Shown: positions 1 to 12,479, counted from the stretch's first letter. The stretch: DNA of 64,000 nucleotides from Dama dama (GCF_033118175.1 NC_083696.1:33589001-33653000); one strand, 5' to 3'. A program made the numbers and translations. Notes: a model not told the origin generated them from the sequence alone.

Positions 1-464
1 CATAACAAACTGACTGCAGAATCTTCGTTCCTGACCAGAGATCAAACCCTGAGCCTTTGGAGTGGGAGCACTGACTGCAAGACACTTGACTACCAGAGAA
101 CTAACCCTAGGGAGTATCAAATAGTGAGAACTCACACAACGGAAACCACTTGAATGCAAGACCCGGCATCACACAACCACCAGAAGCACCCTGTGCAGGA
201 CACCTAATCTAAACAACAAATGAAACAAAAATACAAACCAAATCATCAGCAGACAGGAGTACCACCTCACTCAGCCTTTCCCATTAGAGGAAAAACAAAC
301 AAACAAACAAACAATAACTCACCATAAATCTCACACTATATGAAGCTCACATAAACCACTGGACCAACCTTAGGAGGTCAGAAACCAAAAGGAAAAAAGA
401 ATTCAACCTTCTTCAAGTAAAGAATTCAAATTCCCTTGAAGCCTGGGAAAAGGAGACCTCAAAC

Positions 465-1372
465 ACAATAACTTAAAAAAAAAAAGTGGAAGTGCAGAGA
501 AATACTGCTCAAATGAAGGAACAAACTAGAAACACAGAAGTCCAAAAAAAATGCAGAGGAAATAGGAAAATTACCTGAAGAAGAATTCAGAATAATGGTA
601 GTAAAGATGATCGAAAACCTTGAAAACAAAATGAAGAAATTGCAAGACTCAATTAACAAAGACCTAGAAGAATTAAAGAATAAGCATACAGAGACAAACA
701 AAAATTATTGAAATTAAAAATACTCTAAAAGGAATCAATAGCAGAATATCAGAAGCAGAAGAACAAATCAGTGAGCTGGAAGATAAATGGTGGAAATAGC
801 TCTGAAGAGCAGAATAAAGTAAAAAGAATGAAAAGAGATGAGCACAGGCTCAGAGACCTCTGGGACAATATCAAATGCACCAACATTCAAATTATAAGGG
901 TCCCAGAAAAAGAAGAGAAAAAAAAAAGGGTATGAGAAAAATTTTTAAGAGATTATAGTTGAAAATTTCCCCAACATGGAAAAGGAAATAGCCATTCAAG
1001 TCCAAGAGGCACAAAGAGTTCCATACAGGATAAACCCAAGGAGAAACACGCCAAGGCACATACTAATCAAACTAACAAAGACTTAACACAAAGAAAGAAT
1101 ATTAAAAGCAGCAAGGAAGAAGCAACAGTAACATACAAGGGAAACCCCATATGCTTAACAGCTGATCTTTCAGCAGAAAACTCTGCAGGCCAGAAAGGAA
1201 TGGCAGGATATATTTAAATTACTAAAAAGGCAAAATCTACAACCAGGATTACTGTATTTGGCAAGGATCTCACTCAAAATTGATGGAGAAATAAAAAACT
1301 TTCAGACAAGCAAAAGTTAAGAGAATTCAGTACCACCAAACCAGCTTTACAACAAATGTTAAATGGATTTAT
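465..1372 (+). pseudogene. L1 ORF1 remnant (ORF1p chaperone), frameshifted
   Basis: The plus strand, read across three frames, follows an L1 ORF1 protein: a lysine/glutamate-rich coiled-coil region (about 560-830), then the RNA-recognition and C-terminal domain region (about 840-1372). Recognisable short peptides include SLRDLWDNI-like, NFPNMEKE and LTADLSAE-like stretches. ORF1p normally forms trimers that coat L1 RNA. Frame is lost several times, for example around 780-800 and 920-950, so no complete protein is possible. The start is uncertain because no intact ATG-led frame survives. Confidence 0.8.
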
Positions 1373-1433
1373 AGAGTCAAGAAATACAACAGAAGAAAAA
1401 AGATCTATAAAACCAACCCCAAACAATTAGAAA

Positions 1434-4400
1434 ATGGCAATAGGAACATATATATCAATAATTATTTTAAATGTAAGTGGATTAAATTCTCCAACCAAAA
1501 GAGACAGACTGGCTGAATGGATAGAAAAACAAGACCAACATATATGCTGTCTACAAGAAACCCACTTCATACATTAAGACACATATAGACTGAAAGTGAG
1601 AGGATGGAAAAATATATTCCATGCAAATGGGAAGAAGAAAACTGGAGTACTGATTCTCCTATCAGACAAAATATACCTTAAATTAAAGATTGCAAGAAAT
1701 AAGGAAGGACACTATGTAATGATCAAGGGATCAATCCAATAGGAAGACATAACAATTGTAAATATCTATGCATCCGACATAGGAGCACCTTAGTACAGAA
1801 GACAAACACTAACAGACATAAAAGGAAAAATTGACAGTAACACAATAATGGTAGGAGACTTTAACACCCCACTCACACCAATGGACAGATCATCAAAACA
1901 GAAAATTAATATGGAAACACAAGTCTTAAATGATACATTAGATGAGATGGATCTCACGGATATCTTCAGGACATTCCATCCAAATGCAGAAGAATACACC
2001 TCCTTCTCAAGTGCACATGGAACATTCTCCAGGATAGATTACATCTTGGGTCACAAATCAAAACTCAGTAAATTTAAGAAAATTGAAGTTGTATCAAGCA
2101 TCTTCTCTGACCACAACACTATGAGACTAGATATCAGTTACAAGAAAAAACTGTAAGAAACACAAACACATGGAGATTAAACAACATGTTTCTAAATAAC
2201 CAACAGGTTACTGAAGAAATCAAAAGGGAAATCAAAAAATTTCTAGAAACAAATGACAATGAAAACATGACAACTCAAAATCTATGGGATGCAGCAAAAG
2301 CAGTTCTAAGAGGGAAGTTTATGGCAATACAATCCTACATCAAGAAACAAGAAAAACATTGAATACACAACCTAACTTTACACCTAAAGCAACTGGAAAA
2401 AGAAGAAGAAAAAAAAAACCCAAACTTAGTAGAAAGAAAGAAATCATAAAGATCCAAGTAGAAATAAATGAAAAAGAAATATAAAAAAAAATAGTAAAGA
2501 CTAATAAAACTAAAATCTGGTTCTTTGAGAAGATTGACAAACAATTGACAAACAAAACTGAAAAACCTTTAGCCAGATTCATCAAGAAAAAAAGAGAAAA
2601 ATCAAATCAACAAAATTAAAAATGAAAAAGGAGAGGTTACAATAGACAATGCAGAAATACAAAGGATTATAAGAGACTATTAGGAACAACTATATGGCAA
2701 TAAAATGGATAACCTGGAAGAAATGGACAGGTTCTTAGAAAAGTCCAATCTTCCAAGACTGAACCAGGAAGAAATGGAAATTATGAACATCACAATTACA
2801 AGAACTGAAATTGAAGCTGTGATCAAAAGTCTCCCAAAAAACAAAAGCTCAGGACCAGATGGCTTCACAGGAGAATTCTATCAAACATTTAGACAGGAGC
2901 TAATGTCTTGAACTGTGGTGTTGGAGAAGACTCTTGAGAGTCCCTTGGACTGCAAGGTGATCCAACCAGTCCATCCTGAAGGAGATCAGTCCTGGGTGTT
3001 CATTGGAAGGACTGATGTTGAAGCTGAAACTCCATTACTTTGGCCACCTCATGCGAAGAGCTGACTCATTTGAAAAGACCTTGATGCTGGGAAAGATTGA
3101 GGGCAGGAGCAGAAGGGGACAACAGAGGATGAGATGGTTGGATGGCATCACTGACTCGATGGACATGGGTTTGGGTGGACTCTGGGAGTTGGTGATGGAC
3201 AGGGAGGCCTGGCCTGCTGCAGTTCATGGGGTTGCAAAGAGTCGGACATGACTGAGAGACTGAACTGAACTGAACTGAATGTCTATCCTTCTAAAACTCT
3301 TTCAAAAAATTGCAGAAGAAGGAAAACTTCCAAACTCATTCTACAAGGCCACCATCAGCCTGATACCAAAACCAGACAAAGACAACAAAGAAAAAGAAAA
3401 TATCCCTGATGAACATAGATGTAAAAATCCTCAACAAAATTTTAGCCAACAGAATTCAGCAATACATCAAAAAGCTCATACACTATGATCAAGTTGGGTT
3501 TATTCCAGGGATTCAAGGATTCTTCAATATACGGAAATCAATCAATGTGATACACTGTATTAAAAAATTGAAAGATAAAAACCATAAGATAACCTCAATA
3601 GATGTAAATAAAGCCTTTGACAAAATTCAGCACTGATTTATGATTATAATTCTACAAAAATGGGCATAAAAGGAGCCTACCTCAACACAGTAAAGGCCAT
3701 ATATGATAAGCCTACAGCAAACATTATTCTTAATGGTGAAAAACAGAAAGCATTCCCCATGAGATCAGGAACAAGACAAGGGTGTCCACTTTCACCACTA
3801 TTATTCAACATAGTTCTGGAAATCCTAACTACAGCAATCAGAGAAGAAAAAGAAATAAAAGGAATCCAGATCAGAAAAGAAGTAAAGCTCTCACTGTTTG
3901 CAGATAACATGATACTGTACGTAGAAAACCCATAAAGATAGTATCAGAAAATTACTAGAGATAATCAGTGAATTTAGCAAAGTTGCAGGGTACAAAGTCA
4001 ACACACAACAATCACTTGCATTTCTATATACTAACAATGAAAAATCAGAAAGAGAAATTAAGGAATCAATCCCATTCACCATTGCAACAAAAAGAATTAA
4101 ATATCTAGGAATAAACTAAGGAGACAAAAGTACTGTACACAGAAAATTATAAGACACTAATGAAAGATATCAAAGACAACATAAACAGAAAGAGAGATAT
4201 TCCATGTTCCTGGGTAGGAGGAATTGATATTGTGAAAATGATTATACTATCAAATGCAATCTACAGATTCAATGCAATCCCTACAAAATCACCAATGGCA
4301 ATTTTCCATAGAACTAGAACAAAAAAATTTCACAATTCATATGGAAACATGAAAGACCCCAAATAGCCAAAGCTGTCTTGAGAAAGAAGAATGGAGCTGG

Positions 4401-5612
4401 AGGAATCAACCTTCCTGACTTCAGGTTATACTACAAAGCTACAGTCATCAAGACAGTATGGCACTGGGACAAAAACAGAAATATAGACCAATGGAACAAG
4501 ATAGAAAGCCCAGAAATAAACCCATGCACCTATGGATACCTTATTTTTGACAAAGGCAAGAATATACAATGGGGCAAAGATAGCCTCTTCAATAAATGGT
4601 GCTGGGAAAACTGGACAGCTACATGTAAAAGAATGAAATTAGAACACTTCCTAACACCATACATAAAGATAAACTCAAAATGGATTCAAGACCTAAATAT
4701 AACACCAGAAACTATAAAACTCTTAGAGGAAAACATAGGTAGAACACTCGATGACATAAATCAAAGCAAGATCCTCTGTGACCCACCTCCTAGAGTAACA
4801 GAAATAAAAACAAAAGTAAACAAGGGGGACCTGATTAAACTTAAAAGCTTTTGCACAGCAAAGGAAACTATAAGCAAGGTGAAAAGACAACCCTCAGGGT
4901 GGGAGAAAATAATAGCAATTGAAACAACTGACAAAGGATTAATCCAAAATATACAAGCAGCTCATACAACTTAATGCCAGAAAAACAAACAACCCAATCA
5001 AAAAGCGGAAAAAAAGACCTAAACAGACATTTCTTCAAAGAAGACATACAGATGGCTAACAAACACGTGAAAAATTGCTCCACATTGCTCATTATTAGAG
5101 AAATGCAAATCAAAACCACAACGAGATATCACCTCACACTGGTCAGAATGGTCCTCATCAAAAAGTCTACACACAATAAATGCTGGAGAGGGAGTGGAGA
5201 AAAGGGAACGCTCTTGCACTGTTGGTGGGAATGTAAATTGATACATCCACAATGGAAGACAGTATGGAGATTCCTTAGAAAACTAGGAATAAAGCCACCA
5301 TATGACCCAGCAATCCCACTCCTAGGCATACATCCTGAGGAAACCAAAATTGAAAGAGACACATGTATCCCATTGTTCACTGCAGCACTATTTACAATAG
5401 CTAGAACATAGAAGCAACCTAGATGTCCATTGACAGATGAATGGATAAAGAAGTTGTGGTGTATATATACACAATGGAATATTGCTCAGCCATTAAAAGG
5501 AATGCATTTGAGTCAGTTCTAATGAGGTGGATGAACCTAGAACCTATTATACAAAGTAAAATGAGTCAGAAAGAGAAAGATAAATATATTCTAATGCACA
5601 TATATGGAATCT
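1434..5612 (+). pseudogene. L1 ORF2 remnant (endonuclease-reverse transcriptase), broken
   Basis: The start is taken at the ATG at 1434-1436, which opens the conserved L1 ORF2 N-terminus. The apurinic-type endonuclease domain (about 1434-2150) keeps the motifs QETH, GDFN, RIDY and SDH. The reverse transcriptase domain follows (about 2700-3960), and the cysteine-rich C-terminus with HCWWEC lies near 5213-5235. In-frame stops are seen at 1575, 1740 and 1791, and a frame change near 2150 ends the endonuclease frame. The catalytic FADD box of the reverse transcriptase reads FADN (codons 3897-3908), which would abolish metal binding. A BovB insertion at 2909-3277 splits the frame. It is a pseudogene of a mobile element, not a host gene. 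Confidence 0.9.
2909..3277 (+). mobile_element. BovB (RTE) 3' fragment inserted in L1 ORF2
   Basis: This is the terminal ~370 bp of the ruminant BovB LINE, ending in the diagnostic GAACT-type tandem tail (about 3258-3277). It interrupts the L1 ORF2 frame and is flanked by a 7-bp target-site duplication, aatgtct, at 2902-2908 and 3278-3284. Removing the insert with one duplication copy rejoins the L1 reading frame exactly, so the junctions are precise. It is 5' truncated, as expected of target-primed reverse transcription. Confidence 0.93.
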
Positions 5613-5966
5613 AGAAAAATGGTACTGAAGAATTTACTTACAGGGCAGCAATGGAGAAACAAACATAGAGAACAGACTTATGGATATCGGGAGAGGGGAG
5701 GAGAGGGTGAGATGTATGGAAAGAGTAACATGGAAACTTACATCACCATGTGTAAAATAGATAGCCAACGGGAATATTCTGTATGGCTCAGGAAACTCAA
5801 ACAGGGACTCTGCATCAACCTAGGGGGGTGGGATGGGGAGGGAGGTGGGAGGGAGGTTCAAAAGGGAGGGGATTCATGGCTGATTCATGTTGAAGTTTGA
5901 CAGAAAACAGCAAAATTCTATAAAGCAATTATCCTTCAATAAAAAATAATTTAAAAAAAAAAAAAA
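5613..5966 (+). other. L1 3' UTR with G-rich tract and A-tail
   Basis: This is the noncoding end of the L1. It includes a guanine-rich tract at about 5822-5877 with repeated runs of three to six G, a known L1 3' UTR trait that can form G-quadruplexes. The AATAAA signal at 5939-5944 directly precedes the A-rich tail. Confidence 0.8.
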
Positions 5967-6453
5967 GCTGAGCGATTACTTTGCCAACAAAGGTCCCTCT
6001 AGTCAAAGCTTTGGGTTTTCCAGTAGTCACGTATGGATGTGATAGGTAGATGATAAAAAAAAGTTGAGAACTGAAGAATTGATGCTTTTGAACTGTGGTG
6101 TTGAAGACTCTTGAGAGTCCCTTGGACTGCAAGGAGATCCAACCAGTCCATCCTAAAGGAAATCAGTCCTGAATATTCATTGGAAGAACTGATGCTGAAG
6201 CTGAAACTCCAGTACTTTGGCCACATGATATGAAGAGCTGACTCATTGAAAAAACCCTGATGCTGGGAATGATTGAAGGCGGGAGGAGAATGGAATGACA
6301 GAGGATAAGATGGTTGGATGGGATCACCAACTCAGTGGACATGAATTTGAGTAAACTCTGGGAGTTGGTGATGGACAGGGAAGCCAGGCGTGCTGCAGTC
6401 CATGGGGTCGCAAAGAGTTGGACACAACAGAGCAACTGAACTGAACTGAACTG
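5967..6453 (+). mobile_element. BovB (RTE) 3' fragment next to the L1 A-tail
   Basis: This 5'-truncated BovB 3' end begins directly at the A-tail of the preceding L1 and ends in a GAACT-type tail (6434-6453). It matches the other BovB 3' ends of this window throughout, with small indels, for example a short internal deletion near 6100. No target-site duplication could be recognised, partly because the left flank is poly-A. It probably landed in the L1 A-tail. Confidence 0.9.
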
Positions 6454-6598
6454 ATAGTATTTCTATTGAAGAAAACATACAGGACTGCTCTTTTGTTGGT
6501 TGTTCCTCCTCTTTGATCTCTAAATGGTGGAGAGCCCTGAGGCTCAGTCCTCACTCTCTTCTTCTCTCTAGACACCCAAGTTCAAATGATATTGCCCA

Positions 6599-6960
6599 GT
6601 GCCTATGTTTTATATAGGCATCCCCTTGTCAGTGACTCCCAAAGTTGTATTTTCAGCTCCAAGCTTCCCTCTAGATTCCAGATCCACTTGTCTAACTGCC
6701 TATATGATGTTTTCTCTAGGCTACCTGAAACTCCCCTTAAACCACACTCTGGACTCTACACCACATCTTCTCAGTCCCAGTAGATAACCGTCATTGATCC
6801 AGACACACAGACCAAAAGCAAGCCATCATCTCTGACTCCTCTCTTTCTTCCACACCCCACATCAGCAAGTCCTCCCCTCTCGACCTTCAAGGCAAATTCC
6901 AGATGTGTCCACCGCTTTCTACTATTTCCACCACCTCAGTCCACCCTGTCAATGCTCAGA
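6599..6960. repeat. Old interspersed repeat, family not resolved
   Basis: The text around 6626-6720 (gactcccaaagttg, then a pyrimidine-rich stretch) and 6820-6960 (catctctgactcctctc followed by a cacatcagcaagtcct-like stretch) resembles a widespread old mammalian repeat. A second copy of the same family is at 28577-28815. I recognise the pattern but cannot name the family with confidence. No open frame here is credible as a gene. Confidence 0.35.
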
Positions 6961-7409
6961 GTTCCTGGAATGAACTTCTCTTCCTATGTCTTTCTTTCAC
7001 AACCAGAATGTTTTTCTGCCTTCCTAACCTCATTTTGAGCCACTCATTGTCCCAAAACAATGGTGTGTGCCTCTGTTTCCTCTCAGAGCACAAGTAGACA
7101 CCCTAAAATTTTTTAGAAGCTTCTTCTCCCTACCTTCATCCTTCATCCTATCCCTACTCCAAGCCTGGTGAAAGCCCTAAATCTTAGGACCCAGGCCAGT
7201 GATATTTTCTCCACTGTCCATCTTTCCTTTGATTCTTTTTATATGCCAAAGGGCTAATTCCTGCATTAATGGGAGCCACATCCCCTACACATCTTCCTTC
7301 CCTCCTCCAGCCCCTGGCTTGGCCTTCATGGCAGACAGAGTACAAAGAATTTACCAATAAGAGAAGTACTTATCTGGATGGATGTCAAAAAAAATCTGTA
7401 TTTCCACAA
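6961..7409. other. Single-copy-looking intergenic DNA
   Basis: Mixed-composition sequence with no repeat I recognise, no splice-bounded exon that stands out and only short chance frames. Confidence 0.5.
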
Positions 7410-7419
7410 TACTACTCTT

Positions 7420-7962
7420 TTTTTTTTTTTATGTTTGTGGAATTTATCAGCTTTTATTTAAATTGAAGTATAGTTGATTTACACTGTTGTGTTAATTTCT
7501 GCTGTAAAGAAAAGTGACTCCGTAATACACATATGTACGTTTTTTTATTTTCTTTTCCGTTAAGGTTTATCCTAGGAGATTGGATGCAGTTCTCTGTGCT
7601 ATACTGTAGGACCTTGTTTATCCATTCTAAATGAATCGTTTGCATCTACTCACCCCAAATATCCCTCTTCCCTCCCCACTTCCCCTCGGCAACCACAAGT
7701 TTGTTCTGTATGTCTGAGTCTGTTTCTGTTTTGTAGATAGGTTCACTTGTGCCATATTTTAGGTTCCACATATAAATGATATCATATAGTATTTGTCTTT
7801 CTCTTTCTGACATTTCACTTAGTATAATAATCTCATGTCATCTGTGTTGCTGCAAGTGGCTTTCTTGTGGCTGAGTAGTATTTTACTGTATATAGGTACC
7901 ACATCTTCACCCATTCATCTCTTAATGGACGTTTAGGTTGTCTCCTTGCCCTGGTTACATGC
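7420..7962 (-). mobile_element. L1 3' end, minus strand, with 10-bp target-site duplication
   Basis: A poly-T run (7420-7430) followed by the reverse complement of an L1 3' UTR and the last part of ORF2 shows a 5'-truncated L1 on the minus strand. The sequence tactactctt occurs at 7410-7419 and again at 7963-7972, bracketing the element as a 10-bp target-site duplication. It is too short to encode anything. Confidence 0.92.
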
Positions 7963-7972
7963 TACTACTCTT

Positions 7973-8900
7973 AACACTCCCACATCTGGTAATTCTCATC
8001 ACAGATCAGATTTGGGAAGGGTGTGTGATTACCAGGTATCTGTCAGAGGGCTGAATTTTCCTGCTGAACTTTCCTTAAATAAGAGATTGCATGTATTATG
8101 TATAAAAAGGCACCCACCAGACACGTCTCCTTTCATCCTTCCGGACTCTTAAAAGAATGCCCACAAAACATTAGAAAAAGCTTTAGCCTCAGAAAACCCT
8201 TTGTGCACTTCTCTTTCCAAATCTGGGCTATACCTTTCCATCTTTCCTACTGCAGTGTCCCCTCCCTCAAGGTGACAACACCCTCTCTCAGCCTCCACTG
8301 AGAATGACATTTGCCTGGAAGATTGCATGCTCTGCAGCTCTCTGTCACCATAGCTGCCCAACAGCCTTCCTCAAATGTCCACAAATCTCTCCCTTCAGGT
8401 CCACAGCACCCATGTGCCCATCAGCTTCTTCTGTCCTCACCCCCGGCCTTGCTTTCTGCAGAAGTCTCCACCAGCTCTTTCAGTGGCCACCACTATCATG
8501 GTTTATGACATTCTAGTGATGTTTTCTCCATTTCCCAAGAGAGACCCCAAAAAAATGAGCTAAAAAGACCACAAGGTCTGGGCCCACCTAGATCTCACAC
8601 CCACACATTCTAATTCACAGGCCATTCCTTTACTCACCAACTTCCCTGTCGGCTAAGCACACATGTGTGCCTGCATGCAATGGGCCCCTTAACCCCTGCT
8701 ACCACACGCACTTGGGCCTACACCAGGAACACAAAGCAGACGGTCCTCCGTTAGTGAGAGTCAGGTACTTCACCTGAGCTGAGACACTCAAGCTGAGACA
8801 CCTCAGACAGTTTGACAAAAATGTCTCAAATGTTCCCATGTCACAGGCCACCAGGGAATGCATTGATTAATCTCAATCTCTTATTTTATTTTACAAACGC
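7973..8900. other. Intergenic DNA, no recognised element
   Basis: Pyrimidine-rich, moderately GC sequence on the plus strand. Several frames of 60-70 codons overlap on both strands, as expected by chance. I see no known domain, tail or target-site duplication. Confidence 0.5.
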
Positions 8901-8902
8901 AA

Positions 8903-9128
8903 GATGTTCTCTGTGTTCAGTACTATTCTAAACATTTTATAAATATTTACCCATTTAATCCTCACAAGCCCCCTAGAGGTGCTATATCCCCATTTTATGA
9001 ATGAACAAACTGAGGCACAATTTGATTATATAATTTATCCAAGGTTATAGAGCTAATACAATTCAAATCTTAGCTAACAGAAATTAAACTCAGGCAATCT
9101 GTGACTTCAACCACTGTACTGATTATCA
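8903..9128 (-). repeat. MIR SINE, minus strand
   Basis: The text shows the reverse complement of the MIR core and tail: a stretch like tactattctaaacattttat, then ccatttaatcctcacaa, then ccccattttatgaatgaac, then an accattgta-type end. MIR is an ancient tRNA-derived mammalian SINE. This copy is strongly diverged, which fits its age. Confidence 0.85.
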
Positions 9129-11794
9129 ACTTAATTATACAGTCCTCTGAGGTTTGATCTATGATGGAGACGATTTATCATAGGTTTCTCACATTTTCAC
9201 ACCTCTTGAAGCAGAGGCACAACTCTCTTTGCTCCTATCTTTTATTTCAAAGATGTCTGTGTAGTGAACAACCTTTGGAAGATGGAGTTGTTGTCTCTGT
9301 GGAGCAGAAGACAGACATAATTACTGCCCATTATAAAAAATTCAAGCTCCATGAGCCCAGGGTTCCTCTCCTATAATGTAATCAACAGATGACATGTGGC
9401 CTTCTTCAAACCTCCCTGTAGGAATTGGGGCTTAGGGAATAATGTTGACACTCTGTCTACTACTATTACTGTAACAAAGACCCTGGTCTCTGATTAAAAA
9501 TCTCTTGTCTTCCCCCAGCATCCATGGAACCACACTAGGGTGTTAACTGGCAAGTAGTATAAAATCTCAAACCCGTCACAGTCTTGAGAACATATGTCTC
9601 CATTGTGAAGACAGATCTGCTTCACAGATGACATTCTAGAGGAGGCCGTGTTTGAATCATGTCTTAAAGGAAGCAACGGAGATGAAGGGAGTCCAGGGAG
9701 GAGAATGACACGTAAGTTCAGGCAATAGGAGTATGTGTGATACTGCAGGGGGTGTTGCAGTAGGCCCTGTGGCTCCAAGTTTCAGTCTCACTTAAAGTTC
9801 TTTCCTGGAAAGTGGACTAATTTTTAGATAAGTTCCCTCTCATATCTCAACTTTTCTCTAGAAGCTGCAACATGATTTTGTTTTTCTACTTTGTCACACT
9901 GGCCACCAACAAACTGAGAAAACTGCATGGTAAAATTGCACTCTGCCTCAAACATTTCTGATTGCTTTGGCTTCTGGGAATCAAGTCTGCTGAAGATAAT
10001 CATCAGGTTCAGCCAGAGTTGATGAAGGCAGTGGCAACTTGGGTCCAGGCTGAAATCCTGTTCATTAGGAGCCCTAACTTTCTCTTTGCATCCTCCATGT
10101 GCCTGCCATTGGACTGATGTTTATGTCCTTTATGACAATCTTTACCCCAGTGAAACATTTGGGGGCCTAACTAATGTCAACTCTTGATGGTAATGCCCAC
10201 ATATAGGATACTATTTTCAACTCAGATGTATAAAAATCACCTTAATGACTGAAATGGAGAACTTTGTTTACTTCAGCAATGCACGAATGTCTGATAATGG
10301 ATTGCCCCCAGAAAAAGAGCCTGAGACTGGCCACCAATGAAAATAAATCAATGCTATCAAATTCTACCTGTATCTTCTTGCCCACCATAGGCTGGGAGGT
10401 CCTGAGGGCCTCTCTGTGACTCTCTCTCTCTCAAGAAGAGGCAAGTTTTGCTCTTTGATGAATCAAAAGCACTGAAACAGACATCTAGAAAATGTGCAGC
10501 AGACGTAGGTAAGCACCCAGACATGAAATGGTCAGTGAAGTCCTCCTGACCCCCTAGTGAGAAAGTGCGGGCTCTGCACTCTCCACAGGACACTGAGGAG
10601 AAAGGTTTCCAGTCTCCCCACTCCAGTGAGGAGAGTGGGGGAGAGCTACCAAAGAAAGGAAAGCAAAATGGAAGAGAAAGATTGTAAAGAGTGGGACCAG
10701 GTGAGTAAGACAGGATGGAGGAAAGGAAAGGAAAGCACACGGTGCTCACCACTACCCACTCCAAGTCCAAAACCGCAGTAAGTAACTGGCAGGAACTTTC
10801 CTCTCACTAAAGCAAAAGGAATGTTCAACCCTATTGAGCCTTCCTGTGTGCTTATGACTGCAGGATGGACTTCAGCGGGACCCCTTGAACAAAGCCATTT
10901 GAATTCACAATTTAACTTGCAAAAAGATTCACTCCTAATTAAAAACTGTGCCAACCTCTCAGAAGGCTTTCTTCTGGAAGAAAAGAACTTACTTTTTAAG
11001 ATTAACGACTCCTAATAAGTTGCATAACTGCAAAACCAATGGGTGTGTGAATTTGTGAATATCTGATAGCCTTTATGATAAGGATGTCATATAAACCCAT
11101 GTCACATCTTCCTGAGCCCAAAATGGGAGGTGGCCAGATGCTCTACAGTGGGCAACTCAATGAGCGCCCCTCACAAATGGGGACAGGGAGTGGCAAATGG
11201 TTTTTGTCCCAAGAACCCACATGAAGGACTGTGCAATGCAAGGTGTTGAAGTTCAGTGTGGATGCAGCTATTGGGGTAGCCACAGAGGGAGTCTGAGAGT
11301 GGAGGGGTATCTACAACTCTTGGGATCTTTTCCCACACAGACAGAGCTTGATGTATTTGAAAAAAAGCACAGAGCTTCCCGTGGGAAAAGATGACTTAAA
11401 CTTGTGTAAATTTGAACCTCATCGTCATCTTTAAGACAGGACTGGAAAAAGACAGGTGATAGGCAAAAATAGAAACAAATAGATCTTGGATATACAAGCA
11501 GAATTAAGGGTTTCATGTTCAGTGTATGTAACCAGGGGTCACAGGATTTATTTCTGTGTCCTGCACCCGAGAGTGGTTGCTGCAGAATCAATTAACCTCT
11601 GTAGATTCAAGTCTTTGCTTGAGAAGGAACAATGCCCTCCCTCTGTGGATTTATTTAGTACTTGTTTTCACACATTATATTCAATGTTCCCAGTAGTTCA
11701 GTTGGAACAGATACCAGAGAGATAACATTGTCTTCATTTTACTAATAAGTGCCTCCCACAGGACTTGACTGGATGTGGGGATCACCATTCCGGT
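9129..11794. other. Long intergenic stretch, mostly without recognised repeats
   Basis: 2.7 kb of non-repetitive-looking DNA. Part of 9640-9770 resembles an old mammalian repeat (gaggccgtgtttgaatcatg and following), unassigned. The longest frame is 137 codons on the minus strand (10357-10770). It has no recognisable domain and overlaps shorter frames on the plus strand, so I do not call it a gene. Confidence 0.45.
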
Positions 11795-12028
11795 TATGCT
11801 ACTTTCTGACTGCGTGACTTTGGACAGGTTACTTAACCCTTTGTGGGCCTCAGTTTGTCCATCTGGTAAGTAGGAATAGGCTAGTTATATCACGAAGTTG
11901 GTAGAAGGATTAAATGAGCTATGTACATATATATGTGTGTGTATATATATATATGTATATTGCTTAGTAAAGCTTAGTAAAGTCCTGGCACTTAATAAAA
12001 TAAGCTGTCAATAAATGTTAGTTCTTCT
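11795..12028 (+). repeat. MIR SINE, plus strand, with an AT/GT microsatellite
   Basis: The order of MIR landmarks is clear: tgactttggacaggttactt, then cctcagtttgtccatctgg, then aggattaaatgag, then a cctggcactta...caataaatgttag end. A (TA/TG) simple repeat at about 11926-11960 interrupts the 3' part. Confidence 0.85.
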
Positions 12029-12206
12029 TGACTAAGATGTCAACCCTGGGATTCTAATCCAGGTCTTCTGACACAAGATAGCTCATTGACTGAGAACATG
12101 AACTTTAAAGTCTAAGCTCAACATCTGATAGTTTTATCTTCATCATTGCTGTTATTCACTGTTTTCTACTCACTCATGGTGATACTGACAAAGAAAACTG
12201 GATAGA

Positions 12207-12385
12207 AGACCCAGAGGGATGGGGTGGAGAGGGAGGTGGGAGGGGGGATCGGGATGGGGAGCACATGTAAATCCATGGCTGATTCATGTCAGTGTATGAC
12301 AAAAACCACTACAATATTGTAAAGTAACTAGCCTCCAACTAATAAAAATAAATGGAAAAAAAGAGAAAATATATTTAATATAAAA
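12207..12385 (+). mobile_element. L1 3' UTR insertion (179 bp) with 17-bp target-site duplication
   Basis: Only the last part of an L1 is present: the G-rich 3' UTR tract (about 12216-12260), the sequence leading to the polyadenylation signal, and an A-rich tail. Perfect 17-bp copies of aaagaaaactggataga flank it at 12190-12206 and 12386-12402. The perfect duplication and close match to the 3' UTR at 5613-5966 suggest a relatively young, severely 5'-truncated insertion. Confidence 0.93.
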
Positions 12386-12479
12386 AAAGAAAACTGGATA
12401 GATAAGTGTGCTATAAAATTCTGAGATAATATGATATAGCTAGCCTTCAGTAGGACAACTTTTTAAATAGGTCACTTAG

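Larger units (their letters stand above)
1..5966 (+). mobile_element. L1 LINE, near full length, inactive, interrupted by BovB
   Basis: This is a ruminant-type L1 non-LTR retrotransposon whose 5' end may lie outside the window. Seen in order are 5' leader sequence (1 to about 460), ORF1 remnants (about 465-1372), ORF2 remnants (1434 to about 5612), a G-rich 3' UTR (5613-5940) and an A-rich tail (5941-5966). L1 encodes a nucleic-acid chaperone (ORF1p) and an endonuclease/reverse transcriptase (ORF2p) that copy the element by target-primed reverse transcription. Many stops and frameshifts break both frames, so this copy cannot move itself. A BovB 3' fragment sits inside ORF2 (2909-3277). The upstream target-site duplication, if any, is outside the window. 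Confidence 0.93.

Noticed and set aside
1434..5612. Active L1 with coding capacity
   Set aside because: Stops at 1575, 1740 and 1791, frameshifts, FADN active site and a BovB insertion.
10357..10770. 137-codon minus-strand frame as a gene
   Set aside because: No domain, low-complexity serine/proline content, and competing frames on the other strand.
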